Positions 16,072 to 23,376 are shown, counted from the stretch's first letter. The stretch: 38,661 nucleotides of DNA from RGIG1934 sp045122895 (GCA_045122895.1 JBGVIE010000025.1:1-38661), one strand, 5' to 3'. The notes: generated by a model not told the origin, from the letters alone. Made by a program: numbers and translations.

Positions 16072-16092
16072 AATAAATCATAAATCTTAAAG

Positions 16093-16620
16093 CTAAAATT
16101 CCGGCTCAATAAGTCCAAATGTGTTGCCTTTTCTCTTGTAAACCACATTTACCTCATCAGTCTCAGAATTCCTGAATACATAGAAATTATGTCCTAAAAG
16201 ATCCATCTGGATACATGCTTCTTCAGCATCCATTGGCTTAATACCAAACTTCTTAGTTCTGATAATCTTGATAGTATCATCTTCATCATAATCATTATCA
16301 ATAAATTCTTCTGAAAAACTATCCCTTGCCTGCTGCTTATCCACAAGCTTGTTCTTATACTTTCTTAACTGTCTTTCAATTACCTCCTGAACAAGATCAA
16401 TTGAAACATACATATCGCTACTAACCTGTTCTGAACGAATAATGTTTCCCTTCACTGGAATAGTAACCTCGATCTTCTGTCTCTCTTTCTCCACACTAAG
16501 TGTCACAATCACTTCTGTATCTGGTGTAAAGTATCTCTCGAGCTTACCTAACTTCTCTGTAACTGCGTTTCTTAAACCCTCTGTAATGTCGATGTTTCTA
16601 CCTGTAATAACGTATCTCAT
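16093..16620 (-). CDS. hpf: Ribosome hibernation-promoting factor, long form
   Basis: Long HPF dimerises 70S ribosomes into inactive 100S particles in stationary phase. The 175-residue protein has the N-terminal ribosome-binding domain (MRYVITGRNIDITEGLRNAVTEKLGKLERYF, 1-100), an acidic linker (FSEEFIDNDYDEDD), and the C-terminal dimerisation domain (IIRTKKFGIKPMDAEEACIQMDLLGHNFYVFRN, about 118-175). GGAG upstream favours the ATG at 16620 over one three codons earlier. It has its own promoter and terminator, so it is a single-gene unit upstream of secA, a common Firmicutes order. Confidence 0.94.
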   Translation of the reverse strand: MRYVITGRNIDITEGLRNAVTEKLGKLERYFTPDTEVIVTLSVEKERQKIEVTIPVKGNIIRSEQVSSDMYVSIDLVQEVIERQLRKYKNKLVDKQQARDSFSEEFIDNDYDEDDTIKIIRTKKFGIKPMDAEEACIQMDLLGHNFYVFRNSETDEVNVVYKRKGNTFGLIEPEF

Positions 16621-16688
16621 GCTGTCCATCTCCTTTTCCCAATACTTGGTATAAATAAATTTGAAACGATCAATTTATTTATGTTCTA

Positions 16689-16716
16689 ATTATACCATAT
16701 ATCATATTTTTTTCAA
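16689..16716 (-). promoter_or_regulatory. hpf promoter
   Basis: On the minus strand TTGAAA (16711-16716) and TATAAT (16689-16694) have a 16-bp spacer, and TGG precedes the -10 as an extended -10 element. Confidence 0.65.
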
Positions 16717-16891
16717 GAAAAATGACTCCTTTATACCTTACTTTTTACAACAATTATTTACAATTTTCGACTCCCTCAAAATAATCCTTGTCAAGCACTT
16801 TGTAAAAAATATATCAATTTTATAAGTTTTCAACAAAACACTCGTTCTGAATTTATATTTTACAAATTTTATAGTTTTTAGCCCCAAATAT

Positions 16892-17048
16892 AGTGGATAA
16901 TGTGGATAACTTAGTGTATAAGTAGAATTTTAGGGCATAAATCAAAAAATGCTAATGTGGATAATTATTTTTTTATCCACATTAGCACTTAGTTCTACAC
17001 AATGTTATGCACTATTTGAAATACAATTATTTACAAGTTTGTGCATAT
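16892..17048. promoter_or_regulatory. Cluster of DnaA-box-like sequences in the hpf/NlpC gap
   Basis: Within 157 bp I count three perfect TTATCCACA boxes (16901-16909, 16956-16964 and 16973-16981, the first two reading TGTGGATAA). There are also five one-mismatch forms: AGTGGATAA 16892-16900, AGTGTATAA 16913-16921, TTCTACACA 16993-17001, TTATGCACT 17005-17013 and TGTGCATAT 17040-17048. The first three are tandem in one orientation in very AT-rich DNA. Two of the perfect boxes are the arms of a terminator hairpin, so they count less. No replication gene is adjacent. 16717-16891 shows nothing else I can name. Confidence 0.5.
16944..16987 (-). terminator. Terminator of the NlpC/P60 gene
   Basis: A perfect 15-bp inverted repeat (16950-16964 with 16973-16987), arms TGCTAATGTGGATAA and its complement, has an 8-base loop. 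On the minus strand it runs directly into TTTTTT (16944-16949). It lies about 80 bp past the hydrolase stop at 17066. Confidence 0.8.
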
Positions 17049-17065
17049 TTTATAAATTACATCAA

Positions 17066-18472
17066 TTAATTAATAATTCTTCTTGCACAGGCAGGTGTTC
17101 TATAATATGCATTCGACACAATAATTCCTGTCGACTCTGTACTTGCATGTACAATCTGTCCGTTTCCAATATAAATAGCTGCATGTCCAATCGCATATCC
17201 ACCATTTGAATATAATAATATATCACCTGGCTGCAAGTTGTTAATATCTACCGCTGTACCATTATACTGCTGATCTGATGACACCCTGTTAAGAGTATAT
17301 CCAAAGTTAGCGTATACAAGCTTTGTAAATCCAGAACAGTCTGTTCCGTTTGTCAAACTGTTTCCACCATATACATATGGATTACCGACAAACTGAAGTG
17401 CATATGCAACTACCGCCTGTCTCTTAGCTGCTGCTGATGAGCTTTCAGCTTTTTCAATCGCCTTCTGTGCTGCTTCATTAGCTGCCTGCTGCTGTGCTGC
17501 CTCGTTAGCTGCCTGCTGTGCTAAAGCTGCCTGTCTTGCCGCCTCAGCTTCTGCCTCTGCCTGTCTTGCTGCTTCCTCCGCCTCTGCTGCTTCTCTTGCC
17601 TTTCTTTCCTCTTCTGCTATCTTATCTGCTTCCTCCTTGAGAGTAATCGCAGTATCAAACTTGACATCAATTGTTACGAACTCCATTGATACCCAGCCTT
17701 TAACATCTCCGTCTACATTCAAATAAACCCATCCATCACCATACTTGATAACATCAAACACACCACCCTGTGGCAACTGCGTAAGAAGTGTTGAATCTGT
17801 TCCCTGGCCTTCTCTAACATTAAGAATAGGGCATGTTACTGTTGCCGTTACATGACCAATCTCAATCGCCTTAGCTTCTGCCTCATCACCTGTGATAAAA
17901 AATTCACTCTTAATATAACCCTTAACATTACCTGATTCTATTTTGTACCAGTCTCCTGTCTTCTTAATAATAGTTGCGGCACAATTGTTATATATCTTAC
18001 CTACGATTTCGCTCTCTGTCGTCGGTTTCTTTCTGACATTTACATAATCTGTAACCTGTGACACAGCAATCGAATCGTAAAAGCTCTTTTCTTCCTTCTT
18101 ATTATTCTTGCTTGTATTCTTGCTTGTATTTTTACTTGTACTCTTGTTGTTTGTCTTCTTATCTGATGACTTATCAGAAGTCTGCTTCTTATCAGTTGTA
18201 TTAGTGTCTTCAGTTGCTGACTGCTTCTTATCCTCATTATCTGTAGTTGCATTCACCACTGCTGCCTGTGCTACAGTAGGATTAAGCAGAGCCATTATAT
18301 TAGCTTCAGGAGTGCTTGTATTCTCATAATAATTGTCAAGTGCTGCTGTTATACCTGCACTGCCGATTGTAATATCTTTGCTTGATGATGCACTTGATAA
18401 AACTGCTGATGCGCCAAAAGTAGTTGCGCAAATCAAACATGCTGCTGACACTCCTATTATTTTCCTTCTCAT
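17066..18472 (-). CDS. Secreted SH3b-NlpC/P60 peptidoglycan endopeptidase
   Basis: The 468-residue protein has a signal peptide (MRRKIIGVSAACLICATTFGASAVLSSA) and a low-complexity Thr/Lys/Asn-rich linker (about 85-130). Two bacterial SH3 domains follow (SQVTDYVNVRKKPTTESEIVGK..., ATVTCPILNVREGQGTDSTLL...). Then comes an Ala/Glu/Gln-rich coiled coil (about 275-350), and a C-terminal NlpC/P60 domain. The catalytic triad is Cys379 in TDCSGF, His430 in GHAAIYIG and His442. Such enzymes cut gamma-D-Glu-diamino-acid bonds in wall peptides, in growth or cell separation. The coiled coil may control activity, as in other two-part hydrolases. GGAGGG precedes the ATG. It is a single-gene unit with its own promoter. 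Confidence 0.92.
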   Translation of the reverse strand: MRRKIIGVSAACLICATTFGASAVLSSASSSKDITIGSAGITAALDNYYENTSTPEANIMALLNPTVAQAAVVNATTDNEDKKQSATEDTNTTDKKQTSDKSSDKKTNNKSTSKNTSKNTSKNNKKEEKSFYDSIAVSQVTDYVNVRKKPTTESEIVGKIYNNCAATIIKKTGDWYKIESGNVKGYIKSEFFITGDEAEAKAIEIGHVTATVTCPILNVREGQGTDSTLLTQLPQGGVFDVIKYGDGWVYLNVDGDVKGWVSMEFVTIDVKFDTAITLKEEADKIAEEERKAREAAEAEEAARQAEAEAEAARQAALAQQAANEAAQQQAANEAAQKAIEKAESSSAAAKRQAVVAYALQFVGNPYVYGGNSLTNGTDCSGFTKLVYANFGYTLNRVSSDQQYNGTAVDINNLQPGDILLYSNGGYAIGHAAIYIGNGQIVHASTESTGIIVSNAYYRTPACARRIIN

Positions 18473-18523
18473 TTTTGTGTACCCTCCAAAAATTGTTACA
18501 AATTTATTAACAAATCTTACGTT

Positions 18524-18552
18524 AGTATAACAAAACAGTGATAGTTTGTCAA
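18524..18552 (-). promoter_or_regulatory. Promoter of the NlpC/P60 gene
   Basis: On the minus strand TTGACA (18547-18552) and TATACT (18524-18529) have a 17-bp spacer, a near-consensus strong promoter fitting an abundant secreted hydrolase. Confidence 0.85.
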
Positions 18553-18569
18553 CGAAACATTCGCTTTTA

Positions 18570-18599
18570 TTGTGTTTTTTCGAGCTTTTATGGTATAAT
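18570..18599 (+). promoter_or_regulatory. Promoter of the YmfI-like reductase gene
   Basis: TATAAT (18594-18599) is preceded by TGG, an extended -10. The -35 candidate TTGTGT (18570-18575) with an 18-bp spacer is weak. It diverges from the NlpC promoter, with the two -35 regions about 17 bp apart. Confidence 0.6.
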
Positions 18600-18640
18600 T
18601 TTCTAAGTTTTCAATATATTACTGACTTAGGAGGCTAAAA

Positions 18641-19372
18641 ATGTCACATAAAAATGTACTAATAACCGGCGCATCCAGAGGGATTGGCAGGGCTATTGCT
18701 TTATATTTTATAGAAAAAAATTATAATACCATTCTTGTCTGTAAGGGAGATATTTCCAGAATGAATGACCTTAAAGAGAAAGCAGAAGGTAATAATTTGT
18801 CCTGTCTTTGTTACAGCTTGGATATTTCAGAATTCTCTAATATAGAAGAAATATTTTACGACCTCAATAACAGAAACATAACTATTGATATTCTGATAAA
18901 CAATGCGGGAATAAGTCATGTAGGACTCCTACAGGATATGAGCATAGACGAATGGAACAGTTCTATTTCGACTAACCTGTCTTCCGTATTTTTTACAAGT
19001 AAAATGGTAATCCCTCACATGCTCTCAAAAGGTGCGGGAAAAATTATTAACATCTCTTCTGTATGGGGTGTATGTGGGGCTTCAATGGAAGTCGCATATT
19101 CAACGACAAAAGGCGGGATTAATGCTTTTACGAAGGCACTTGCCAAAGAATTGGCTCCAAGCAACATACAAGTAAACGCCATTGCCTGTGGCGCAGTAGA
19201 TACCGAGATGAATGGTCATCTTGATGACTACGAAAAAGAAATGCTTATAAATGAAATTCCCGCAGGCAGAATGGCTACACCTTCCGATGTGGCATCATTC
19301 GTCTACGGGATTGCAACGTCCAACAATTATCTTACAGGACAGATTATCAACTTTGATGGTGGGTGGATTTAA
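18641..19372 (+). CDS. Short-chain dehydrogenase, YmfI-like (possible EF-P 5-aminopentanone reductase)
   Basis: The 243-residue SDR has the cofactor motif TGASRGIGRA (9-18), NNAG (87-90), the catalytic serine in ISSVWG (139-140) and Y153-xxx-K157. FabG-type enzymes look alike, but the SSVWGVCGASMEVAYSTTKGG stretch and ALAKELAPSNIQVNAIACGAVDTEM resemble YmfI. In Bacillus, YmfI reduces the aminopentanonyl group on elongation factor P. No efp or fatty-acid gene is adjacent, so the specific role is inferred from resemblance only. GGAGG lies before the ATG. The end of the gene overlaps its terminator stem. Confidence 0.75.
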   Translation: MSHKNVLITGASRGIGRAIALYFIEKNYNTILVCKGDISRMNDLKEKAEGNNLSCLCYSLDISEFSNIEEIFYDLNNRNITIDILINNAGISHVGLLQDMSIDEWNSSISTNLSSVFFTSKMVIPHMLSKGAGKIINISSVWGVCGASMEVAYSTTKGGINAFTKALAKELAPSNIQVNAIACGAVDTEMNGHLDDYEKEMLINEIPAGRMATPSDVASFVYGIATSNNYLTGQIINFDGGWI

Positions 19373-19390
19373 TACCACTCACCTTATTTA
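19358..19390 (+). terminator. Terminator overlapping the end of the reductase gene
   Basis: GGTGGGTGG (19358-19366) pairs with CCACTCACC (19375-19383), 8 of 9 positions, and the stop codon lies in the loop. TTATTTATT follows. The stem encodes the last residues (DGGWI), so coding and termination share sequence. Confidence 0.6.
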
Positions 19391-19404
19391 TTAAGTAACC
19401 TTTA

Positions 19405-19839
19405 CTATATTACATAATCATTGCCCGTCTCATTATGCCATTCAAGCATATCAGCAAGTGTTATAGAATCAACAACTCCATTTACTGCATCATTGATTCT
19501 CTCCCATATCCTTACTGTCACACAGCTATCTCTTCTGTCACAACCTACATAATCCTTACCCACGCAACTAACAGGTGCAAGATCTCCCTCAGTAAGTCTC
19601 AAAATCATTCCTACTGTGTATTCCTTTGGATCTCTTGTCAACATATATCCCCCCTGAGCACCTCTTATACTTCTCACAAACGAAGCCTTGTTAAGTATTG
19701 AAATAATCTGTTCCAGGTATTTCTCTGAGATTTGCTGTCTGCCTGCTATATCCTTGATACTCACAGGCTCACCTGTATTATATATGGCAAGATCTAACAT
19801 TAATCTTAATGCGTAACGCCCTTTAGTAGATATCTTCAT
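19405..19839 (-). CDS. Rrf2-family transcriptional regulator, CymR-like
   Basis: The 144-residue protein has the N-terminal winged helix MKISTKGRYALRLMLDLA...VSIKDIAGRQQISEKYLEQIISILNKASFVRSIRGAQGGYML. The effector region has three cysteines, CVGKDYVGCDRRDSC (C-x7-C-x5-C). Three cysteines here are typical of Fe-S-binding IscR-like proteins and are also seen in some CymR relatives. The gene lies directly downstream of cysK. In Bacillus CymR acts with CysK as a cysteine-responsive repressor, so a sulfur-metabolism role is the best guess, with IscR-type Fe-S control as the alternative. GGAGGC decides the start at 19839. It also has its own promoter. Confidence 0.82.
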   Translation of the reverse strand: MKISTKGRYALRLMLDLAIYNTGEPVSIKDIAGRQQISEKYLEQIISILNKASFVRSIRGAQGGYMLTRDPKEYTVGMILRLTEGDLAPVSCVGKDYVGCDRRDSCVTVRIWERINDAVNGVVDSITLADMLEWHNETGNDYVI

Positions 19840-19875
19840 ACTAGCCTCCATGTAAATCCAATCTGTTTACTATGA

Positions 19876-19904
19876 ATTGTATATTCTTTCACCAAAAAAG
19901 TCAA
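19876..19904 (-). promoter_or_regulatory. Promoter of the Rrf2 regulator gene
   Basis: On the minus strand TTGACT (19899-19904) and TACAAT (19876-19881) have a 17-bp spacer in the short gap after cysK. The regulator can therefore be made independently of cysK as well as by read-through. Confidence 0.7.
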
Positions 19905-19914
19905 TACAAAGGCA

Positions 19915-20859
19915 CTATGCTTCAAAGTTAAAAAGTGCTGTTGACAAATATCTGTCCCCTGAATCAGGAAGCAGGGCAACTATATTCTTTCCTGCATTTT
20001 CCTCTCTCTGAGCTAAAATTACAGCTGCTTTAAGTGCTGCACCAGATGATATTCCTACTAAAATACCTTCACTCACAGCAAATGCTCTACCCTCGGCAAA
20101 AGCATCTTCATTCTCTATTGTAATAACCTCATCATAAATCTTTGTGTTAAGAACTTCCGGTACAAATCCTGCTCCAATTCCCTGAATCTTATGAGCCCCT
20201 GCTGTTCCTGTTGATAATACCGGGCTTGTTGCCGGCTCAACTGCCACTATCTTAATATCCGGATTCTGTTCCTTCAAATACTCTCCAATACCGGTAATAG
20301 TACCGCCTGTACCAACACCTGCCACAAAAATATCAACCTTACCGTCAAGCTGTTCATATATCTCCGGACCTGTTGTAGCTTTGTGCTTCGCAGGATTCGC
20401 CGGATTAACGAACTGTCCGAGAATAACTGAATCCTCAATTGACTGGTTAAGCTCTTCTGCCTTAGCAATAGCCCCCTTCATTCCCTTTGCTCCTTCTGTA
20501 AGGACAAGCTCCGCTCCATAAGCCTTCAACAGATTTCTTCTCTCAACACTCATAGTATCCGGAAGAGTAAGTATTGCTTTATATCCTTTTGCTGCCGCAA
20601 CTGCTGCAAGTCCAATACCTGTGTTGCCGCTTGTAGGTTCAATAATTGTAGCTCCCGGCTTTAATATGCCCTTGTTCTCAGCATCCTCGATCATAGCAAG
20701 TGCTATTCTGTCCTTAACAGAGCCGGCAGGATTAAGATACTCAAGCTTTGTAAAAATATTAGCATTAGTAACTCCTGCCTTCTTTGAATAATTGTTTGCC
20801 TTAAGCAATGGTGTCTTACCAATTAATTCTGATGCGCTTTCTACATATTTCTTACTCAT
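19915..20859 (-). CDS. cysK: Cysteine synthase A (O-acetylserine sulfhydrylase)
   Basis: The PLP enzyme makes cysteine from O-acetylserine and sulfide. The 314-residue product starts MSKKYVESASELIGKTPLLKANN. The PLP-binding lysine is K49 in NPAGSVKDR, the substrate loop is EPTSGNTGIGLA (about 74-85), and the phosphate loop is GVGTGGTITGIG (about 176-187). The length fits CysK, and no extra cystathionine synthase domain is present. GGAGGTATATT gives the start. The upstream leader is unusual, with three hairpins, and the promoter carries a dyad. The CymR-like gene follows immediately. Confidence 0.95.
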   Translation of the reverse strand: MSKKYVESASELIGKTPLLKANNYSKKAGVTNANIFTKLEYLNPAGSVKDRIALAMIEDAENKGILKPGATIIEPTSGNTGIGLAAVAAAKGYKAILTLPDTMSVERRNLLKAYGAELVLTEGAKGMKGAIAKAEELNQSIEDSVILGQFVNPANPAKHKATTGPEIYEQLDGKVDIFVAGVGTGGTITGIGEYLKEQNPDIKIVAVEPATSPVLSTGTAGAHKIQGIGAGFVPEVLNTKIYDEVITIENEDAFAEGRAFAVSEGILVGISSGAALKAAVILAQREENAGKNIVALLPDSGDRYLSTALFNFEA

Positions 20860-20865
20860 AATATA

Positions 20866-21022
20866 CCTCCATTTCGGAGCAATTTATTGCGGAGACACCG
20901 CGATGAGAAATTCTAATAGGCAATTTCTCATCTGCGATAAGGACTAATTGAGGCTCCGACTCAATTAGCTGTGTGCAAAATCAGCGCTTCAGCGTGATTT
21001 TTCACACTATCCTCCCATTTCG
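20866..21022 (-). repeat. Hairpin array in the cysK leader, flanked by direct repeats
   Basis: Between promoter and start codon the leader holds three stem-loops: 20971-21007 (13-bp arms, one mismatch), 20944-20968 (perfect 9-bp arms, CTAATTGAG) and 20902-20932 (perfect 11-bp arms, GATGAGAAATT). A short GCGG/CCGC hairpin follows near 20889-20901. The block is bounded by near-identical copies of CGAAATGGGAGG (21011-21022) and CGAAATGGAGG (20866-20876), the latter being the cysK ribosome-binding region. This could be a small inserted palindromic element with target duplication, or an attenuator. Confidence 0.6.
20961..21005 (-). CDS. Possible 14-residue leader peptide in the cysK leader
   Basis: GTG at 21003-21005 is preceded at five bases by GGGAGG, and the frame VKNHAEALILHTAN ends at TGA 20961-20963. 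Translation would run through the first hairpin and stop inside the second, the geometry of an attenuation leader. It contains no cysteine or methionine codons beyond the start, so it does not obviously sense sulfur amino acids. It may equally be chance sequence inside a repeat. Confidence 0.3.
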   Translation of the reverse strand: MKNHAEALILHTAN

Positions 21023-21049
21023 CCTTCAATGTAACTTTATTATCCGTTT

Positions 21050-21110
21050 CCTACTATCTTACTAGGATTACTATGTTTTAGATTATAATAGCTCATATCT
21101 TCTTTGTCAA
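21050..21110 (-). promoter_or_regulatory. cysK promoter with candidate Rrf2/CymR operator
   Basis: On the minus strand TTGACA (21105-21110) and TATAAT (21082-21087) are full consensus with a 17-bp spacer. About 15 bases after the -10 lies the dyad CCTAGTA-AGA-TAGTAGG (21050-21066), 6 of 7 arm positions symmetric. A repressor bound there would block initiation or early elongation, and the Rrf2 gene next to cysK is the obvious candidate. Confidence 0.7.
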
Positions 21111-21224
21111 TAACTTTCTACATCTTTTTTCTAATATCTGACAATCGGTTTAATGCTTCATATAAAGTGTCATCTTGTTGACAAAAGAAAGTATAGCACT
21201 GTGCTAGGAAATGTGTTAATACAT

Positions 21225-21265
21225 AAAAAATACAGCCGGCTATAAGTTTTATCTATAACCGACTG
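21225..21265 (-). terminator. Terminator of the azlC-azlD-lysR operon
   Basis: On the minus strand CAGTCGGTTATA and TATAGCCGGCTG (21254-21265 with 21233-21244) form a 12-bp stem with two G-U pairs. TATTTTTTATG follows. It lies 17 bp past the lysR stop. The rest of 21111-21224 shows nothing I can name. Confidence 0.85.
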
Positions 21266-21281
21266 CACTTTAAATTCATTT

Positions 21282-22193
21282 TTATTCCATTGCCTTGTCT
21301 TTATATTTGGAGATTTCCTCGATGTATTTTTTTCCAAGAGGACTTATTGGTATATCTCTTCTGTGAATGTATCCAATTGTCATCAACTCATTTGAATCCA
21401 GCTTGATTGCACAGTAATCTGAACCATTAAGTTCCTCACAGATTATGCCTGAACACAGCGTGTATCCGTTAAGTCCAACCATAAGATTTAGAATTGTTGC
21501 TCTGTCATTCGCCTTAATAAGACGCTTGTAATCATAAGTACTTAGCACTTCCTCTGCAAAATAGAAGGAGTTATTAGAGCCCTGGTCAAAAGACAGGCAT
21601 GGGTACTCTTTCAAATCCTCAAGTGTTAATTTTTTCTTCGCTGCCAAAGGGTGTTTTTTCCACATATACACATAAATGCTGCAGTCCATAAGCGGGTTAA
21701 ATTCCAACTGATTCTCTTTAAAAATCTTGTTGAGAACTTTCTTGTTAAATTCATTAAGATATAGAATTCCAATCTCACTCTTAAAATTCTTAACATCTTC
21801 TATAACCTCGTAAGTCTTAGTCTCATTGACTGCGAATTCATATTCATCCATACCAAACTGCTTCACCATCTCAACAAATGCATTTATGGCAAAGGTATAG
21901 TGCTGCATTGAAACTGCAAACTTTTTCTTAGATTCTGTCTTGTCAACATACTTATGTTCAATAAGCTCGTACTGCTCAACCACTTGTCTGGCATATCCTA
22001 AAAATTCCTTACCTTCCTGCGTAATCGATATACCTCTGTTTGTTCTGATAAATAATTCTATCCCGATTTCTTCCTCCAACTCCTTCATGGCAGCAGACAG
22101 GCTGGGCTGGGATATAAAAAGACTCTTTGCCGCCTCATTCATTGAGCTCGAATTCGAAATTGTTATCGCATATCTTAACTGTGTAAGTGTCAT
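21282..22193 (-). CDS. LysR-type transcriptional regulator
   Basis: The 303-residue protein has the N-terminal winged helix MTLTQLRYAITISNSSSMNEAAKSLFISQPSLSAAMKELEEEIGIELFIRTNRGISITQEGKEF (1-66). The C-terminal periplasmic-binding-protein-like effector domain follows. A longer frame starts with GTG at 22220, but ATG 22193 gives the standard LysR N terminus. It lies 27 bp after azlD on the same strand, so it is likely co-transcribed with the azl transporter and may regulate it; most LysR genes are divergent from their target, which makes this less certain. Confidence 0.85.
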   Translation of the reverse strand: MTLTQLRYAITISNSSSMNEAAKSLFISQPSLSAAMKELEEEIGIELFIRTNRGISITQEGKEFLGYARQVVEQYELIEHKYVDKTESKKKFAVSMQHYTFAINAFVEMVKQFGMDEYEFAVNETKTYEVIEDVKNFKSEIGILYLNEFNKKVLNKIFKENQLEFNPLMDCSIYVYMWKKHPLAAKKKLTLEDLKEYPCLSFDQGSNNSFYFAEEVLSTYDYKRLIKANDRATILNLMVGLNGYTLCSGIICEELNGSDYCAIKLDSNELMTIGYIHRRDIPISPLGKKYIEEISKYKDKAME

Positions 22194-22220
22194 AATTATT
22201 TCGCTTTCCTTTCTTATCAC

Positions 22221-22532
22221 TTAGATAAATAATTCCAAAACAAAAACCGTGATGCAGCATAGTGTTGATACTGTGACAAGATTTCCTCCAAACCACGCTA
22301 CAGCCATACCAATAACCAGTGCTGCAATTCCTGATACCATATTAGATGTGGCATAGATAATTGCCGGAAAAGTCATAACAGCAAGGGTTACATATGGCAC
22401 ATAGTATAAAAACGATTTAATAAATCTGTTCTTTATCTCTTTTCTGATAAGGGTAAGCGGTAATACTCTCACAGCATATGACACCAGTCCTGTTATAAGT
22501 ATATAAATGTATATTTTAAGATTCAAGTCCAT
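22221..22532 (-). CDS. azlD: AzlD-type branched-chain amino acid transport subunit
   Basis: AzlD is the small partner of AzlC in exporters of branched-chain amino acids and their analogues. The 103-residue protein has four hydrophobic segments and the family pattern LITGLVSYAVRVLPLTLIRKEI...YVPYVTLAVMTFPAIIY. The ATG at 22532 lies inside the 3' end of azlC (17-bp overlap), indicating coupling. The in-frame ATG at 22556 would lengthen the overlap with no better ribosome-binding site. Confidence 0.88.
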   Translation of the reverse strand: MDLNLKIYIYILITGLVSYAVRVLPLTLIRKEIKNRFIKSFLYYVPYVTLAVMTFPAIIYATSNMVSGIAALVIGMAVAWFGGNLVTVSTLCCITVFVLELFI

Positions 22533-23280
22533 CCTTCTCAACCTCTTCTTCTTCATCTACCGGGAACAAAACAGCCGCTGCGCCTGCAATAACAACCGTA
22601 AGAATAATCGTCCTTGTACCTGATGATATATCTCTTACATATGGCAGCGAAGTGGCAAGATAGCTAAGTAAAAAACATATTACCACAAGCATTGTGATTA
22701 CTTTATCTTTCTTCGCAGGTGGAATGATTATTGCTATAAACATTCCATAGAGAGCCACTCCAAGAGCACTCACTATACGAAACGGCAGCACATTCCCCAT
22801 TATTATACCAAAAGCTGTACCAAACGCCCAGCCGGGCATCGCCACAAGCATGGCTCCGTATGTATATCTGGGATTTAATCTGCCAGGTCTCATTACATTA
22901 ATTGCAAACAGCTCGTCTGTAACGTCAAACGCAACAAAAAATCTGTGAAAAAATGGGGTATCCTTATCAAACTTCTGGCTGAGAACACAACTCATAAGAA
23001 GGTATCTTGCATTTGCTATAAGCGTCACTAACGCTATCTCAAGAAAGGAACCTCCTGCCGCTATCACTGTAAACGCTGCGTACTCCCCTGCAGACGCATT
23101 ATTAAGAAAACTTATCAAAAATCCCTGTATCGCATCAAGCCCTGCTTTTCCTGCAACTATGCCAAGTGAAAATGCGACCGCAAAATACCCAAGACCTATA
23201 GGAACTGCATCCTTCATCCCCTTTATAAATATTTTTCTATTTTCATTTTTCTTTAATCTTCTCTGTATTAAATCATTCAT
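22516..23280 (-). CDS. azlC: AzlC-type branched-chain amino acid exporter
   Basis: The 254-residue membrane protein shows the AzlC signature FIKGMKDAVPIGLGYFAVAFSLGIVAGKAGL (about 19-49) and ANARYLLMSCVLSQKF. About seven or eight hydrophobic segments are visible. The polar tail DEEEEVEKDGLES overlaps azlD. With AzlD it should form an export complex in the cytoplasmic membrane. AGGAAGAG precedes the ATG at 23280; the longer frame to 23322 begins in untranslated sequence. Confidence 0.9.
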   Translation of the reverse strand: MNDLIQRRLKKNENRKIFIKGMKDAVPIGLGYFAVAFSLGIVAGKAGLDAIQGFLISFLNNASAGEYAAFTVIAAGGSFLEIALVTLIANARYLLMSCVLSQKFDKDTPFFHRFFVAFDVTDELFAINVMRPGRLNPRYTYGAMLVAMPGWAFGTAFGIIMGNVLPFRIVSALGVALYGMFIAIIIPPAKKDKVITMLVVICFLLSYLATSLPYVRDISSGTRTIILTVVIAGAAAVLFPVDEEEEVEKDGLES

Positions 23281-23312
23281 ATTTGTTCTCTTCCTGTGTT
23301 TGTGTAAACTGA

Positions 23313-23341
23313 ATATTAACATAATAATTCGACCAATGCAA
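23313..23341 (-). promoter_or_regulatory. Probable azlC promoter
   Basis: On the minus strand TTGCAT (23336-23341) and TAATAT (23313-23318) have a 17-bp spacer. It diverges from the sufC-like promoter, whose -35 begins only six bases away, so the two units share a regulatory region. Confidence 0.5.
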
Positions 23342-23346
23342 TAATG

Positions 23347-23375
23347 TTGACTAAAATCTCTTCGTATACTAAAAT
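23347..23375 (+). promoter_or_regulatory. Promoter of the SufC/SufB-like operon
   Basis: TTGACT (23347-23352) and TAAAAT (23370-23375) have a 17-bp spacer. One base after the -10 the GTAACTGTTC palindrome begins, so the predicted start lies inside it. A second TATACT further down (23441-23446) could serve as another -10 but lacks a clear -35. Confidence 0.7.
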
Positions 23376-23376
23376 G

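Noticed and set aside
16892..17048. Chromosomal replication origin
   Set aside because: DnaA-like boxes are present, but dnaA, dnaN, rpmH and gidA-type neighbours are absent and no DnaA-trio or unwinding motif is evident, so I keep only a DnaA-box cluster.
17450..17640. Repeated Ala/Glu/Gln codons as a repeat element
   Set aside because: They encode a coiled coil in the hydrolase and need no other explanation.
18095..18150. Short tandem repeats in the NlpC/P60 gene resembling a CRISPR or phase-variable tract
   Set aside because: They are about 12-bp imperfect repeats encoding a Thr/Lys/Asn-rich linker, in frame, with no spacer structure.
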